This document shows, in pieces, positions 1 through 10,069 of a stretch of 45,522 nucleotides of DNA. Numbering within the stretch: the stretch's first letter is position 1; every line of letters begins with the position of its first letter. The stretch is from Avibacterium gallinarum. Lineage in GTDB: Bacteria > Pseudomonadota > Gammaproteobacteria > Enterobacterales > Pasteurellaceae. The notes beneath the pieces were generated by a model, which saw only the letters and a program-made list of their open reading frames with translations, was not told where the DNA came from and searched no databases. The translations under genes were made by a program, and so were the position numbers. The DNA lies in contig NZ_PQVJ01000013.1 of assembly GCF_002921135.1 (NCBI RefSeq), positions 1-45,522 on the forward strand. The letters are read 5' to 3'.

Positions 1-323
1 GGTTATCTTAATTTATCTTCTCTTTCGTTTTCTAGCTTATTGAATATCGCATTTTTTTATCATTTATTTTAATAATGATGTAAGTGAATTTGTAAGTAAG
101 AGTAAAATTAAATAAGACAGAAAACATATAAAAACTTAGCAAAATTACACCGCACTTTGGTTTTATGTTTTTTCAGTAAAAGCCTTATAACTGGCTTGAA
201 ATTAATTTTTGAAAAGTTAAAGTAAAATCTCTATTTTTCTTAAGAAGAACGAAAAAGATTTTATCAGAGCGATTTTGTTATTTTTTACTAGGTGTGTCTT
301 TATAGATAGATATAGCGATTAAA
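1..323. other. AT-rich intergenic stretch, no gene seen
   Basis: No open frame with family resemblance was found on either strand. The stretch is very AT-rich with many A and T runs. It holds one exact uptake signal, ACCGCACTT, at 149-157. It lies downstream of the minus-strand kdkA gene and is cut by the window start, so it may hold the control region of a gene outside the window. I see no convincing terminator hairpin for kdkA here. Confidence 0.6.
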
Positions 324-1052
324 TTATCCCTTATACCCACTCAAAACCTCATCCCAATCCTGTTCTGTAAATTTTATTGCCAGCTTATTTACTTCTTTAA
401 TGAAAGAGCGGTGTAATCTGGCGAGATTTTGGGCTTTCCAGTTATTACCTGATTTTTCGGCGCATTTGTCAAAATCAATCAACCAGTATTTTTGTTCTGG
501 TGTGGCGAAATGTTGGACTAAAATATTATGCGCGTTAAGGTCGGTGTGGCAGATTTGTCGATCGTGTAATTGGCGGATTAAACGGCCGATTTGCTGCCAA
601 TTTTCAGCGGATAAAGAATGATGTTGTAAAAGTGCGGTGAGATCTTGCGCATTTTCGATTTTTTCACTCAGTAAATCCGCTTGATAGCAAATGCCCGCTT
701 TGCCTTTAATCACTCTTGCCCCAATAGGTTTTGGCACGGGGAGTCCATCTTTATGTAATTTATTTAACAAATGAAATTCGGCGAAACTGCGCGTGTGCTG
801 AAGATTACGGAACCCATAACGATCTTTATTCAACTTACCAAATAAACCACCGCGATAATAATGGCGTAAGGCACAATTTACGCCAAAAAGATCCGCACTT
901 TGCACAAACCAAGTTGTCCCCCTCCCTTTGGCTGAACCAAGAATACGGCTTTGTTGCTGCCAAAATTGCGGATCAAAATAAGCGCAGGGATCAACAGGTT
1001 GTGTTTCCAGATTAAAAATAAAATATTGGTTTTGCTGTTGCAGTTCAAGCAT
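324..1052 (-). CDS. kdkA: 3-deoxy-D-manno-octulosonic acid (Kdo) kinase
   Basis: Phosphorylates the 4-position of the Kdo residue attached to lipid A, giving the single phosphorylated Kdo typical of Haemophilus LPS; acts at the inner-membrane cytoplasmic face. The 242-residue protein has a protein-kinase-like fold: the conserved GSAKGRGTT segment near the N-terminus, the catalytic-loop motif HTDLNAHNIL and the metal-binding motif DFDKC. I chose the ATG at 1052 because the protein then begins MLELQQQNQYFIFN, which matches the start and length (about 241 aa) of H. influenzae KdkA as I remember it. A TTG ten codons upstream has no visible ribosome site. It is divergent from opsX, as in H. influenzae, which ties both to Kdo/heptose inner-core assembly. 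Confidence 0.93.
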   Translation of the reverse strand: MLELQQQNQYFIFNLETQPVDPCAYFDPQFWQQQSRILGSAKGRGTTWFVQSADLFGVNCALRHYYRGGLFGKLNKDRYGFRNLQHTRSFAEFHLLNKLHKDGLPVPKPIGARVIKGKAGICYQADLLSEKIENAQDLTALLQHHSLSAENWQQIGRLIRQLHDRQICHTDLNAHNILVQHFATPEQKYWLIDFDKCAEKSGNNWKAQNLARLHRSFIKEVNKLAIKFTEQDWDEVLSGYKG

Positions 1053-1145
1053 ATTCGGCAGATTTCTTATAGAATAGATCAATGAAAATATTCTACTGAA
1101 AATAAAAAAGAATGCTACATTAAGCAGAAAAAGTAAGGTAAATCT

Positions 1146-2192
1146 ATGGCACTTTTTTCCACGCCCCCTAAATCTATTTGTATTTTACGCCTTTCCGCCA
1201 TTGGTGATGTGTGTAATGCGCTGTCAGCGGTACAACAAATTCAGCGTTATTGGGAAGATACCCAAATCACTTGGATTGTGGGCAAAACCGAAATGCAGTT
1301 ATTGCAAAATGTGAAAGGAATTCGCTTTATTCCTTATGACAAAAAAACCGGCTGGAAAGGTATCTTAGCTTTATGGAAAACCTTGCGTGGTGAGCATTTT
1401 GATGTGCTATTAAATATGCAAACGGCCTTGCGTGCTTCAATGATTTCCTTAGGCATCAAAGCCACTTATAAAGTGGGTTTTAGCAAAAATCGTGCGCGAG
1501 AAGGGCAATGGTTGTTTACCAATCGTAAAATTAATGAACCAACTAATCAGCACGTTTTAGCGGGATTTTGGGCATTTGTGGAATATTTAGGCTTGCCTGT
1601 GGAAGCGCCCAAATGGGATTTAGCCATTGGCGAAAAAGAAATTTCCGCAGTTAGGCAATTTATTGATCCGACAAGAAAAAATCTGCTCATTTCCCCTTGC
1701 TCAAGCAAATCAGAAAAAGATTGGTTGGCTGAACGCTATGCAGAAATTGCCAATATCGCCCATAGTCAAAATATTAATGTGATTTTGTGTGGCTCGCCTG
1801 CGCCAAGAGAGCAAGCAATGATCGAAAAAATCATCGCATTGTGTGATTTTCAGCCTGTGAATGCGAGTGGCAAAACCTCACTGTTAGAATTAAGTGCCTT
1901 AATCGGAATGGCGGATTTACTGCTCGCTCCCGACAGCGGCCCTGCACATATTGCCACAGCTCAAGGCACACCTGTGATCGGTTTGTATGCCTATCATAAC
2001 CCGCTGCGCACAGGGCCTTATAACAATTTGCCCGAAGTGGTTTCCGTGTATGAACAAAATGCCCTGCAAGAATTTGGCAAACCGTCTCGCCAATTACCTT
2101 GGGCAACCAAATTGAAAGGCAAAGATTTAATGGCGCAAATTTCTGTGGCAGACGTATTAGAGAAAATGCGCCAGATGGGCTTTATTCAATAA
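1146..2192 (+). CDS. opsX: LPS heptosyltransferase I, OpsX type (glycosyltransferase family 9)
   Basis: Transfers the first L-glycero-D-manno-heptose from ADP-heptose onto Kdo of the LPS inner core, in the cytoplasm. The 348-residue protein has the family-9 N-terminal motif ILRLSAIGDVCNALSAV (about residues 12-28) and the C-terminal nucleotide-sugar motif APDSGPAHIATAQGTPVIG. The NPLRTGPY segment following it fits the OpsX branch. In H. influenzae OpsX sits beside kdkA and acts on phosphorylated Kdo. The ATG is preceded by a weak TAAGG ribosome site. A second heptosyltransferase I of the E. coli WaaC type lies at 14864-15814, so the two probably differ in acceptor preference. Family assignment is firm; acceptor specificity is inferred. 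Confidence 0.9.
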   Translation: MALFSTPPKSICILRLSAIGDVCNALSAVQQIQRYWEDTQITWIVGKTEMQLLQNVKGIRFIPYDKKTGWKGILALWKTLRGEHFDVLLNMQTALRASMISLGIKATYKVGFSKNRAREGQWLFTNRKINEPTNQHVLAGFWAFVEYLGLPVEAPKWDLAIGEKEISAVRQFIDPTRKNLLISPCSSKSEKDWLAERYAEIANIAHSQNINVILCGSPAPREQAMIEKIIALCDFQPVNASGKTSLLELSALIGMADLLLAPDSGPAHIATAQGTPVIGLYAYHNPLRTGPYNNLPEVVSVYEQNALQEFGKPSRQLPWATKLKGKDLMAQISVADVLEKMRQMGFIQ

Positions 2193-2195
2193 AAC

Positions 2196-2226
2196 TGTTA
2201 AAAAATAGCCAAGCATTCGCTATAAT
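2196..2226 (+). promoter_or_regulatory. Possible promoter for the ABC exporter gene
   Basis: A perfect TATAAT box lies at 2221-2226, in the gap between opsX and the ABC transporter gene. The best upstream hexamer, TGTTAA at 2196-2201, is a poor -35 box with a long 19-bp spacer, so this is tentative. Confidence 0.35.
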
Positions 2227-2260
2227 ACGCCGATTTTTGTGTTCGCGAATCGACAAAAAT

Positions 2261-2299
2261 AAAGTGCGGTGGAAAATTCTGTAATTTTTCACCGCACTT
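2261..2299 (+). repeat. Inverted pair of uptake signals forming a hairpin
   Basis: AAAGTGCGGT at 2261-2270 and ACCGCACTT at 2291-2299 face each other, with A/T-rich stem extensions (GGAAAATT / AATTTTTC). Such pairs often act as rho-independent terminators in Pasteurellaceae. Here it lies between opsX and the ABC transporter gene, downstream of a candidate TATAAT box, and only a broken T-rich stretch follows, so termination may be partial. Confidence 0.6.
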
Positions 2300-2349
2300 A
2301 TCCTTTTATTTTACCTTGCGAACCTTTCTTTTTATTTCTAGGAAAAACA

Positions 2350-4188
2350 ATGTTTAATAAAATTTTTGAATGGTTTGAAAGCCGCCTAAATGCCTATCCA
2401 GAGCAATCACCGAAAACGCCCGAAAAAGGTTTAATCCGCTTTATTTGGTCGAATATGGAAGGAATGCGTGGCTGGATTTTGCTACTTGCATTGCTCACTG
2501 TGGGAACGGGGGTGATGGAAGCCGTGTTGTTCCAGTTTATGGGGATTGTGGTGGATTGGCTTGGCAAGTACACGCCAGCCACCTTATGGCAAGAAAAAGG
2601 CCATTGGCTTTTGGCGATGGCAGCTTTGCTGGTGTTTAGCATATTTTGGTCGTTTACTGCCTCTGCGGTACGTTTGCAAACCTTGCAAGGTGTATTTCCA
2701 ATGCGTTTGCGTTGGAATTTCCACCGTTTGATGCTAGGGCAAAGCCTGAGTTTCTATCAAGATGAATTTGCTGGACGCGTATCGGCGAAAGTTATGCAAA
2801 CCGCCCTTGCGGTGCGTGATACCGTGCTGACCATTGCGGATATTATGGTCTATGTGGTGGTGTATTTCATCACCTCGGGCATTGTGCTTGCCGCGTTAGA
2901 TGCGTGGTTCTTGCTACCTTTTGCCTTGTGGATTGTGGCGTTTATCACGATTTTACGCATTATCATTCCCAAATTAGCTAAAACGGCAGAACGTCAAGCA
3001 GATGCGCGTTCTTTAATGACGGGGCGAATTACCGATTCTTACGCCAATATCGCCACCGTGAAATTATTTTCCCACGGTTCAAGAGAAGCCAGTTACGCCA
3101 AGCGTTCAATGGAAGAATTTATGGTTACCGTACACGCCCAAATGCGTTTAGCGACCTCTTTAGATACCATCACTTACGCCACTAACATCACCTTAACACT
3201 CAGCACGGCAATCCTTGGCATTGTGCTATGGAAGCAAGGCAGCGTTGGCGTGGGAGCGATTGCCACCGCCATTGCAATGGCATTGCGGGTGAATTTTATT
3301 TCCCGTTGGATTATGTGGGAATCAGCACGTTTATTTGAAAATATCGGTACGGTGAATGACGGAATGAACACGCTCACTAAACCGCATACTATTGTGGATA
3401 AACCGCAAGCCTTGCCATTAAAAGTAAGCAAAGGGGAAATTCGTTTTAATGACGTGAGTTTTTCTTATGATCCACAAAAGCCGTTGCTAAGCCACTTTAA
3501 CCTCACCATTAAACCGGGGGAAAAAGTGGGCTTGATCGGTCGTTCAGGGGCGGGGAAATCCACCATTGTAAACTTGCTATTACGTTTTTATGAAGCGAAT
3601 CACGGCGACATCACCATTGACGGACAAAACGTGTGTGATGTTACGCAAGAAAGTTTACGCAGCCAAATTGGCTTAGTGACACAAGATACCTCATTGCTGC
3701 ACCGTTCCGTGCGCGAAAACATTATTTACGGCCGCCCAACTGCCAGCGATGAAGAAATGATCTCCGCTGCACAGCGTGCTGAAGCATCAGAATTTATTCC
3801 TTATTTGAGCGATTCAGAAGGCCGAACAGGCTATGATGCTCACGTTGGTGAGCGGGGTGTGAAACTTTCTGGCGGACAACGTCAGCGTATCGCTATTGCC
3901 CGCGTGATGCTAAAAGATGCGCCAATTCTGCTGTTAGATGAAGCCACCAGCGCGCTGGATTCCGAAGTGGAAGTGGCGATTCAAGAAAGCCTCGATAAAA
4001 TGATGGAAGGCAAAACCGTGATTGCTATCGCCCACCGCCTTTCTACCATTGCCGCAATGGATCGCTTAATTGTGCTAGATAAAGGTCATATTGTGGAACA
4101 AGGCACACACAATGAATTGCTTGCTCAAAATGGGCTTTACGCCAAACTCTGGCATCACCAAAGCGGTGGTTTTTTGAGTGAAGAATAG
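2350..4188 (+). CDS. ABC transporter, fused membrane and ATPase domains (exporter type)
   Basis: An MsbA-like half-transporter of 612 residues, expected to form a homodimer in the inner membrane. The first ~340 residues form the six-helix transmembrane domain. The ATPase domain follows, with Walker A GRSGAGKST at about 397-405, signature LSGGQ at 506-510, Walker B with catalytic Glu at about 530-531 and the switch His in AIAHRLST. I chose the ATG at 2350 because AGGAAA sits just upstream; an in-frame ATG at 2269 falls inside an uptake-signal hairpin and would add a non-family N-terminus. It resembles the uncharacterised H. influenzae exporter HI1051. The substrate is unknown; its place after opsX hints at the envelope but does not prove it. 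Confidence 0.85.
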   Translation: MFNKIFEWFESRLNAYPEQSPKTPEKGLIRFIWSNMEGMRGWILLLALLTVGTGVMEAVLFQFMGIVVDWLGKYTPATLWQEKGHWLLAMAALLVFSIFWSFTASAVRLQTLQGVFPMRLRWNFHRLMLGQSLSFYQDEFAGRVSAKVMQTALAVRDTVLTIADIMVYVVVYFITSGIVLAALDAWFLLPFALWIVAFITILRIIIPKLAKTAERQADARSLMTGRITDSYANIATVKLFSHGSREASYAKRSMEEFMVTVHAQMRLATSLDTITYATNITLTLSTAILGIVLWKQGSVGVGAIATAIAMALRVNFISRWIMWESARLFENIGTVNDGMNTLTKPHTIVDKPQALPLKVSKGEIRFNDVSFSYDPQKPLLSHFNLTIKPGEKVGLIGRSGAGKSTIVNLLLRFYEANHGDITIDGQNVCDVTQESLRSQIGLVTQDTSLLHRSVRENIIYGRPTASDEEMISAAQRAEASEFIPYLSDSEGRTGYDAHVGERGVKLSGGQRQRIAIARVMLKDAPILLLDEATSALDSEVEVAIQESLDKMMEGKTVIAIAHRLSTIAAMDRLIVLDKGHIVEQGTHNELLAQNGLYAKLWHHQSGGFLSEE

Positions 4189-4203
4189 ATAGCATTAAAT
4201 ATC

Positions 4204-4237
4204 AAAGCAAGATTGCCGAACAATCTTGCTTTTTTTG
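4204..4237. terminator. Bidirectional rho-independent terminator
   Basis: Perfect 12-bp arms, AAAGCAAGATTG at 4204-4215 and CAATCTTGCTTT at 4221-4232, with a 5-base loop and a T run to 4236. It lies between the convergent ABC transporter gene and fucP; the minus strand also ends in a short T run, so it can serve both. Confidence 0.9.
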
Positions 4238-4245
4238 TATTTATA

Positions 4246-5532
4246 TTATTCCAACACTTTCCACGTGCGATAACCATAAATTGCAATGGCGACAAAGCAG
4301 ATAAGTGGTAGTACGAAAGAAACATTGACTGCTGGCATTCCAAAAATTTCGCCTTGGTCAATAAGAATGCCTTGCAATGGTGGCATTAACGCGCCGCCGA
4401 CAATTGCCATTACTAAACCAGCTGCACCTAAGGTGGCTTCTTCTTTTAATCCATAAAGTGCGATGCCGTAAATGGTTGGGAACATTAGGGACATAAAGGC
4501 TGAAGTGAGAATTAAGCAATATAAACCGCCCACGCCGTCAATAAAGATAACACCAAGGATACTGAAGAAACCGCCTAATGCGAAAAGGTATAACATTAGT
4601 TCCGCTTTGAGATATTTCATAATACTGGTGCTAATAAAGCGGCTTACGATAAAAATACCCATTGCGATAATGTTGTAGTTTTGTGCTTCTGCTTTGGTAA
4701 AGCCCAAACGTTCAGCATATTGAATAATGAAAGTCCAGCACATAATTTGCACACCAACATAGAACACTTGCGCAATCACCCCTTCGCGATATTTTGCTTT
4801 TGCAATTAAGCGGTTAAAGGCTTCACGGAAAGAAAGTTTCGTGCCTTGTTCAATTTTGGTTGCAGGCATTTTGTATAAACCAATCACTAACATAATCACG
4901 ACTACCACAAATCCCACAACTAAATAAGGATTGCGGATAATTTCTAAATCATGAGTACGCACGGCGGCTTTTTCTGCTGCGGATAAAGTGTTGAAAATCA
5001 GATTACCTGCTGCATCACGTTTGTCAGATTCCAAATTTACTAACACGATTTGTGAGGCAACAAACATTCCTGTAATCGAACCGAGCGGATTAAAAGATTG
5101 CGCTAAATTCAAACGGCGAGTTGCAGTTTGTGGATCACCCATTGAAAGGATATAAGGATTCGCTGTGGTTTCCAAAAATGCTAAGCCAAAAGTTAAAATG
5201 TAAAGCGAGAATAAAAAGAAGGTAAATTGTTCATAGCGTGCCGCAGGATAGAACAAAAATGCGCCCACAGCATAAAGGGCTAAACCCAGTAATACCCCCG
5301 ATTTATAGTTATAACGGCTAACAAATAATGCGGCAGGAATGGCCATTGTGCCGTAACCACCATAGAAAGCAAATTGCACTAATGCCGCTTCTGAGGCGGG
5401 AATTTCCATCACAGTTTGGAATACCGCAACCATTGGATTGGTAATATCATTGGCAAATCCCCATAGCGCAAATAGCGTGGTAATGAGGATAAATGGAACA
5501 ACAAATTGCTTTTCAAGAATTTTTGCACTCAT
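4246..5532 (-). CDS. fucP: L-fucose:proton symporter
   Basis: Major facilitator superfamily permease bringing L-fucose into the cell with a proton. The 428-residue, highly hydrophobic protein (about 12 helices) matches E. coli FucP (438 aa). The early acidic site in FANDITNPM and the glutamate in the FLETTANPYI helix correspond to Asp46 and Glu135 of E. coli FucP, which are needed for transport. The ATG follows a good AAGGAGA ribosome site. It is the last gene of the fuc operon, 109 bp after fucA. This gene order (fucI-K-U-A-P) is that of H. influenzae. Confidence 0.95.
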   Translation of the reverse strand: MSAKILEKQFVVPFILITTLFALWGFANDITNPMVAVFQTVMEIPASEAALVQFAFYGGYGTMAIPAALFVSRYNYKSGVLLGLALYAVGAFLFYPAARYEQFTFFLFSLYILTFGLAFLETTANPYILSMGDPQTATRRLNLAQSFNPLGSITGMFVASQIVLVNLESDKRDAAGNLIFNTLSAAEKAAVRTHDLEIIRNPYLVVGFVVVVIMLVIGLYKMPATKIEQGTKLSFREAFNRLIAKAKYREGVIAQVFYVGVQIMCWTFIIQYAERLGFTKAEAQNYNIIAMGIFIVSRFISTSIMKYLKAELMLYLFALGGFFSILGVIFIDGVGGLYCLILTSAFMSLMFPTIYGIALYGLKEEATLGAAGLVMAIVGGALMPPLQGILIDQGEIFGMPAVNVSFVLPLICFVAIAIYGYRTWKVLE

Positions 5533-5641
5533 AATGTTCTCCTTGTTTGAGGTGCAAACTCACCGCGAGTTTCTTTTTGCGGTAAGAAAATAAGTTTGCT
5601 TAATCATCAACTTTATGTGAAGCAACTGCGCGATAAACTCG

Positions 5642-6289
5642 CTACTCCTCAATGCGTAATCCATAGGATTTGAATTTTTCTAATACCACTGCCATATCTT
5701 GTTCTGATAACAATGGGATAGGTTGTTGGGTTGAGAGTAATTGGATATACCATTTCGCTAACACTTCCACTTCCTGTGCTAACCATAAGGCTTTATCTAA
5801 ATTTTCTTCAGCCGCGATTAAACCGTGGTGGGCAAGTAAAATCGCCTTGCTTTGCTTAATTCCTTCCCCCACATATTGGGCTAATTTTGCCGTGCCGAAA
5901 GTGGCATAAGGGACGCAAGGAATATGATCCGTGCCACCTACGGCAATCATATAGTGAATGGGTGGAATCGGTTTTTCCAAGATTGACACTGCTGCGCAAT
6001 AAGTCGCGTGGTTATGCACCACTGCATTTACATCAGGACGTGCTTGATAAACGGCCAAATGGAAATGCCACTCGCTCGAAGGCAATTTGCCTTCTTCGTG
6101 TTGCCCTTGATTGCTAACAAACACAATATCTTGTTCTGTCATTTGCTCATAAGGCGTTCCTGTTGGGGTAATCAACATTCCATCTTGGTAACGCACACTG
6201 ATATTGCCCGCAGTGCCTTGATTTAAACCTAATCTTGTCATTTCAAGGCAAGTATCAATAATTTTTTGTGAGAGCTGTTGTCTGTTCAT
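5642..6289 (-). CDS. fucA: L-fuculose-1-phosphate aldolase
   Basis: Class II zinc aldolase splitting L-fuculose 1-phosphate into dihydroxyacetone phosphate and L-lactaldehyde. With the ATG at 6289 the protein is 215 residues, the same length as E. coli FucA, and the catalytic and zinc-binding residues fall at the same numbers: Glu73 (SSEWHFH), His92 and His94 (VVHNHATYC) and His155 (AHHGL). The open frame extends 28 codons upstream, but the ATG at 6289 has a strong AAGGAGA site 6 bases before it, and the longer start would overlap the end of fucU. No lactaldehyde reductase (fucO) is present in the operon. Confidence 0.96.
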   Translation of the reverse strand: MNRQQLSQKIIDTCLEMTRLGLNQGTAGNISVRYQDGMLITPTGTPYEQMTEQDIVFVSNQGQHEEGKLPSSEWHFHLAVYQARPDVNAVVHNHATYCAAVSILEKPIPPIHYMIAVGGTDHIPCVPYATFGTAKLAQYVGEGIKQSKAILLAHHGLIAAEENLDKALWLAQEVEVLAKWYIQLLSTQQPIPLLSEQDMAVVLEKFKSYGLRIEE

Positions 6290-6315
6290 TTTATTCTTCT
6301 CCTTACTACAATTTT

Positions 6316-6783
6316 TTAGGGAAATACTGGGGTTACCCCTTTTTTCAAAATAATATTGCCGTATTTTGCACATTCGCCTGTAACCACCACGGCATAGGCT
6401 TGTTTGGCCCGATCGTAAAAATCAAAACGGTCAATACGGGCTAATTTCGGCAAATTTTGCACCGCACTTTGAGTTTGTGCAGATTTCTGTAATGCCGTTT
6501 CAATCGCGTTGAGATAACGAGCTTCCACGCTGGGGTCAAGGCTATCCCCTTGCACGGCTTGCATCATAATCAGTGGCGCATCTACATAGCTATCAAATTC
6601 AAATAACGGTGTGATCCCTGCTAATAACGTATCAATACCAATGCCATCAGCACGCAAAATACGATGGTGGACTTGGTGTGCGGGGAAATGCGCATCAGCA
6701 AGTACAATTTCTTCGCCGTGCCCCATTTCAGCAAGCACCTTCAATAATTCTGGGGAAAGGGCTGGGTGAATACCTTTTAACAT
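6316..6783 (-). CDS. fucU: L-fucose mutarotase
   Basis: Interconverts the alpha and beta anomers of L-fucose so that the isomerase is supplied with its preferred form. The 155-residue protein begins [18 protein letters not shown], contains the family core DAHFPAH and ends with the family tail [12 protein letters not shown] plus a few extra residues. It is somewhat longer than E. coli FucU (140 aa). Its ATG overlaps the stop codon of fucK (ATGTTAA, 7 bases shared), with GGAGGA inside fucK as ribosome site, so translation is probably coupled. Confidence 0.94.
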   Translation of the reverse strand: MLKGIHPALSPELLKVLAEMGHGEEIVLADAHFPAHQVHHRILRADGIGIDTLLAGITPLFEFDSYVDAPLIMMQAVQGDSLDPSVEARYLNAIETALQKSAQTQSAVQNLPKLARIDRFDFYDRAKQAYAVVVTGECAKYGNIILKKGVTPVFP

Positions 6784-8240
6784 TGTTTATCCTCCATCAG
6801 TTGTTGATAAAGTGCGGTGTGATTGGTAGGAAAAATTCGCTGTTTGCTTGGTTGCATTTCGGTTTGTGCTTGTTGTACGTTGTCATAGATGCCGACGGCC
6901 GCCAGGGTAAACATTGCCGCGCCTAACACGGTGCTTTCTGCCACATCTACAATATCAATAGGCAAATTCAGCACATCAGCACGAATTTGATTCCACAGAC
7001 GATTTTTAGAACCGCCACCCACGCAAATTAAGCTCTCCGCTTTGAAATGGCTGACTTGTTGCAGAATATCTAAGCCTGCTTTAAGTTGATAAGCCATATA
7101 TTCCAACGCCGCACGATAAATTTGCCCACGCGAGCTGTGCATTGAAAGCCCGACAATTTGCCCGAAACCTTGTCCGTTATCCGCAGGGTTAAACTTGCCA
7201 CCAAAGCGAATGCCCTGTGATCCCACCGGCGCTGCTGAGCCTTCTGCGATCATTGTTGGGTAATATTCTTCAGTATCTTTTACATCGGCAAAGAAAGTTT
7301 TGCCCACCCATTCCATCACGCCAGAGCCAATCCATTGCACTGCAGGATTAAAGCAACGAGATAGTGCGTCAAATTCCGTGGTTAAGCCTTGTGGCACAAA
7401 TTCAATGTGTGGCTCGGCTTTTTCGGTGCGCGCCATTAAAATCTCCCAAGTGCCTGAACTTAGCACCGGTTGATTTAGCCCTGCGCCTGAGCCAAAAACC
7501 GCAAATTGGGTATCGTGTCCGCAAGAAATCACCGGAATAGGATTTAACCCTAGCTGCTGACAAAGTGCGGTGGATAACACGCCAATTTTTTCACCTGCAC
7601 TCACCATTGGTGGAAAATGTGTTTCTTGTAGCCCTAATACATTTAGCACTTCCGTATCCCAAGTTTGGCTTTGCAAATCGGTCATCATTGAGGTGCCAGC
7701 CATTGTGCGATCGGTGCTAAAAACGCCTGTTAAACGTTGGTTAAGCATTGATGAAATGAACACAAATTTATCCATTTTTTGCAAAATTTCAGGTTCATTT
7801 TCTTTTAGCCATAACAGTTTAAATAGGGTGTTAAAACTGTATTGCCCAATTCCGTTCCGTTGATAAAGTGCGTTCACATCAAGGTATTGCGCAAGATTTT
7901 CCATAATGGAAATGGTGCGTGGACATTGCCAAGAAATAATCGGGTAAAGCTGATTTCCAGCCTTATCGAAAGGTGCGCCATCCACCCCAAAGGTGGTAAC
8001 GCCAATCCCTACAATGTCTTGTAAAGAATGGGATTGTTTGAGCTGAGTTAAGGTTTTTTCGGCACAAATTAACAACTTCTGCCAGATTTCTTCAATATCC
8101 CAAATATAAAAATGCGGATACTGCGGATCAGGTTGAGCGCGATTTGGCTGATGATGAGAAGCCAAAATCTTGCCCTTTTGATCAATAGCAATAGTGCGTA
8201 AATTGGTTGCGCCACAATCAAAAATCAGTGCGATTGCCAT
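6777..8240 (-). CDS. fucK: L-fuculokinase
   Basis: FGGY-family kinase phosphorylating L-fuculose to L-fuculose 1-phosphate with ATP. It has 487 residues (E. coli FucK 482). Visible landmarks are the N-terminal phosphate loop [16 protein letters not shown], the central [13 protein letters not shown] and [15 protein letters not shown] segments, and the C-terminal FGGY-type motif [19 protein letters not shown] strong CGGAGG ribosome site precedes the ATG. It lies 62 bp downstream of fucI, with an inverted pair of uptake signals in between, and overlaps fucU. Confidence 0.95.
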   Translation of the reverse strand: MAIALIFDCGATNLRTIAIDQKGKILASHHQPNRAQPDPQYPHFYIWDIEEIWQKLLICAEKTLTQLKQSHSLQDIVGIGVTTFGVDGAPFDKAGNQLYPIISWQCPRTISIMENLAQYLDVNALYQRNGIGQYSFNTLFKLLWLKENEPEILQKMDKFVFISSMLNQRLTGVFSTDRTMAGTSMMTDLQSQTWDTEVLNVLGLQETHFPPMVSAGEKIGVLSTALCQQLGLNPIPVISCGHDTQFAVFGSGAGLNQPVLSSGTWEILMARTEKAEPHIEFVPQGLTTEFDALSRCFNPAVQWIGSGVMEWVGKTFFADVKDTEEYYPTMIAEGSAAPVGSQGIRFGGKFNPADNGQGFGQIVGLSMHSSRGQIYRAALEYMAYQLKAGLDILQQVSHFKAESLICVGGGSKNRLWNQIRADVLNLPIDIVDVAESTVLGAAMFTLAAVGIYDNVQQAQTEMQPSKQRIFPTNHTALYQQLMEDKQC

Positions 8241-8263
8241 AAAACCTCCGAGAGTTCTATTTC

Positions 8264-8292
8264 AAAAGTGCGGTCAAAAACACCGCACTTTT
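8264..8292. repeat. Inverted uptake-signal pair inside the fuc operon
   Basis: AAAAGTGCGGT at 8264-8274 and ACCGCACTTTT at 8282-8292 form an 11-bp perfect stem with a 7-base loop in the fucI-fucK gap. On the operon strand the stem is followed by GAAATAG, not a T run, so it is unlikely to be a strong terminator. It could stabilise the 3' end of fucI mRNA or attenuate fucK. Confidence 0.8.
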
Positions 8293-8302
8293 CCTTTAGC
8301 GA

Positions 8303-10069
8303 TTATTTATAAAGTGGCCCAAAGTTTGCGCAAGCGCGGTAATCTTGCCCTTCTTTGTCTTGACCAAAGCTATTCCACGCACTTGGGCGGAAAATATCTT
8401 GTTCAGCCACATTGTGCATACACACAGGAATGCGCAACATTGAAGCAAGGGTGATGAGATCCGCACCAATATGACCATAAGTGGCAACGCAGTGATTTGC
8501 GCCCCAGTTCGCCATAACAGAATACACATCAGTGAATGCACCTGTGCCTGTTAAGCACGGTACGAACCAAGTGCAAGGCCAAGTTTCGTTGGTGCGTTTC
8601 ATTAGGGTGTCGTGAACCTCAGCAGGTAAATCAATTGACCAACCTTCCGCAATTTGTAGTACAGGGCCAATGCCTCGAATAATATTTAAACGGTGCATCG
8701 TAAATGGCATTCCGCCTTTAGTGAGATATTGTGATGAGTAACCGCCGCCACGGAAATATTCATACACCGCAGGACACCAACGGGTGTTTTCCACACAGCG
8801 TTTGCCATCTTCTTCCGTTACCTCCCAAGCAGGCTTAATGACAGGATTGCCTTTGTCATCTGTATGCTGACCTGTGCCGTCTAAGGCGGCAGAACCGGAG
8901 TTAATCAAATGGATAAAGCCACTTTCTGGGCGGAAGCCAGTGGCACGTTCCACTGCATCAGGACTCCAATAGGTACGCACATCGGCAAAGATTTGAGCTT
9001 GCCCAGTAAGCTGATTACCAAACAGCATACATACGCCATTGAGGGAGTCATTTTCCGTAGCAAGAATGTAAGGTGGGCGAACACCATTCCAGTCGAAGGT
9101 AGAGTTAAGAATGGCTTCCATAAAATCGCCATTTGGCATATGGTCTGTCCAATGACGTTGTCCTTGGAAACCTGCTGCAATCGCGTTATGTCCAAGGGCT
9201 TCTTCACCATAATTGAGCTGCGCTAATTTTTCATTGCCTGCCATCAGATCACGTGTGATGATTGCCATTTTCACCACATTTTCCCAAAGCTGCGCTTTTT
9301 GTTCTGGGCTATCTTGATGATCTGGGTGATTGACATCAACGCCTTCTTTGCAATAGGTTTTCACCCATTGAAGTGCCAATTCCACTTCTTCCTCATCATA
9401 AATTTTGCGGTCAAGACGGCGTTTAATTTCGCTCATATCCACATATTCATTGCGCATTCCTAAATATTCTTGGAAGAATTTTTGATCCACGATAGAGCCC
9501 GCAATTCCCATAGAAACAGAACCGATAGAAAGATAGGATTTGCCGCGAATGGTTGCCACAGTCAGTGCGGCGCGAGCAAAGCGTAGGAGTTTTTCTTTAA
9601 CATCTTCAGGAATACTGGTATCAGAGGCTTCTTGCACTTCTGTGCCATAAATAGAAAAGGCAGGTAAGCCCATTTGTGAATGGCCGGCTAATGCGGCCGC
9701 TAAATAAACAGCACCAGGGCGTTCTGTGCCATTGAATCCCCAAATGGCTTTTGGCATATGCGGATCCATATCAATGGTTTCTGAACCATAGCACCAGCAA
9801 GGGGTAACGGTAATCACTGCGCCTACATTGGCGAGTTTAAATTTTTCTGCACAAGCAGCGGCTTCGGCCACGCCACCAATACAAGTATCTGCGATAACAC
9901 ATTCCACAAATGAACCGTCCGTATGGCGAATATGGCTTTCTAATAAATTGGCAACGGATTTAGCCATATTCATCGTTTGATCTTCGAGCGATTCACGCAC
10001 GCCCATACGGCGGCCATCAATGGTTGGGCGAATACCAATTCTAATTGGGGCTGATTTTAATACTGTCAT
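8303..10069 (-). CDS. fucI: L-fucose isomerase
   Basis: Manganese-dependent ketol isomerase turning L-fucose into L-fuculose, the first step of the pathway; forms a hexamer in the cytoplasm. The 588-residue length fits the family (E. coli 591). The metal ligands are visible as Glu339 (ILATENDS), Asp363 (FADVRTYW) and His526 ([11 protein letters not shown]), close to Glu337, Asp361 and His528 of the E. coli enzyme. The ATG follows a GAGGGAAA ribosome site. It is the first gene of the operon, with a 328-bp control region separating it from fucR upstream. Confidence 0.96.
   Translation of the reverse strand: MTVLKSAPIRIGIRPTIDGRRMGVRESLEDQTMNMAKSVANLLESHIRHTDGSFVECVIADTCIGGVAEAAACAEKFKLANVGAVITVTPCWCYGSETIDMDPHMPKAIWGFNGTERPGAVYLAAALAGHSQMGLPAFSIYGTEVQEASDTSIPEDVKEKLLRFARAALTVATIRGKSYLSIGSVSMGIAGSIVDQKFFQEYLGMRNEYVDMSEIKRRLDRKIYDEEEVELALQWVKTYCKEGVDVNHPDHQDSPEQKAQLWENVVKMAIITRDLMAGNEKLAQLNYGEEALGHNAIAAGFQGQRHWTDHMPNGDFMEAILNSTFDWNGVRPPYILATENDSLNGVCMLFGNQLTGQAQIFADVRTYWSPDAVERATGFRPESGFIHLINSGSAALDGTGQHTDDKGNPVIKPAWEVTEEDGKRCVENTRWCPAVYEYFRGGGYSSQYLTKGGMPFTMHRLNIIRGIGPVLQIAEGWSIDLPAEVHDTLMKRTNETWPCTWFVPCLTGTGAFTDVYSVMANWGANHCVATYGHIGADLITLASMLRIPVCMHNVAEQDIFRPSAWNSFGQDKEGQDYRACANFGPLYK

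Noticed and set aside
5556-5572. Small hairpin AAACTC/GAGTTT in the fucA-fucP gap as a terminator
   Set aside because: The T run follows only on the plus strand, against the operon direction, and the stem is 6 bp.
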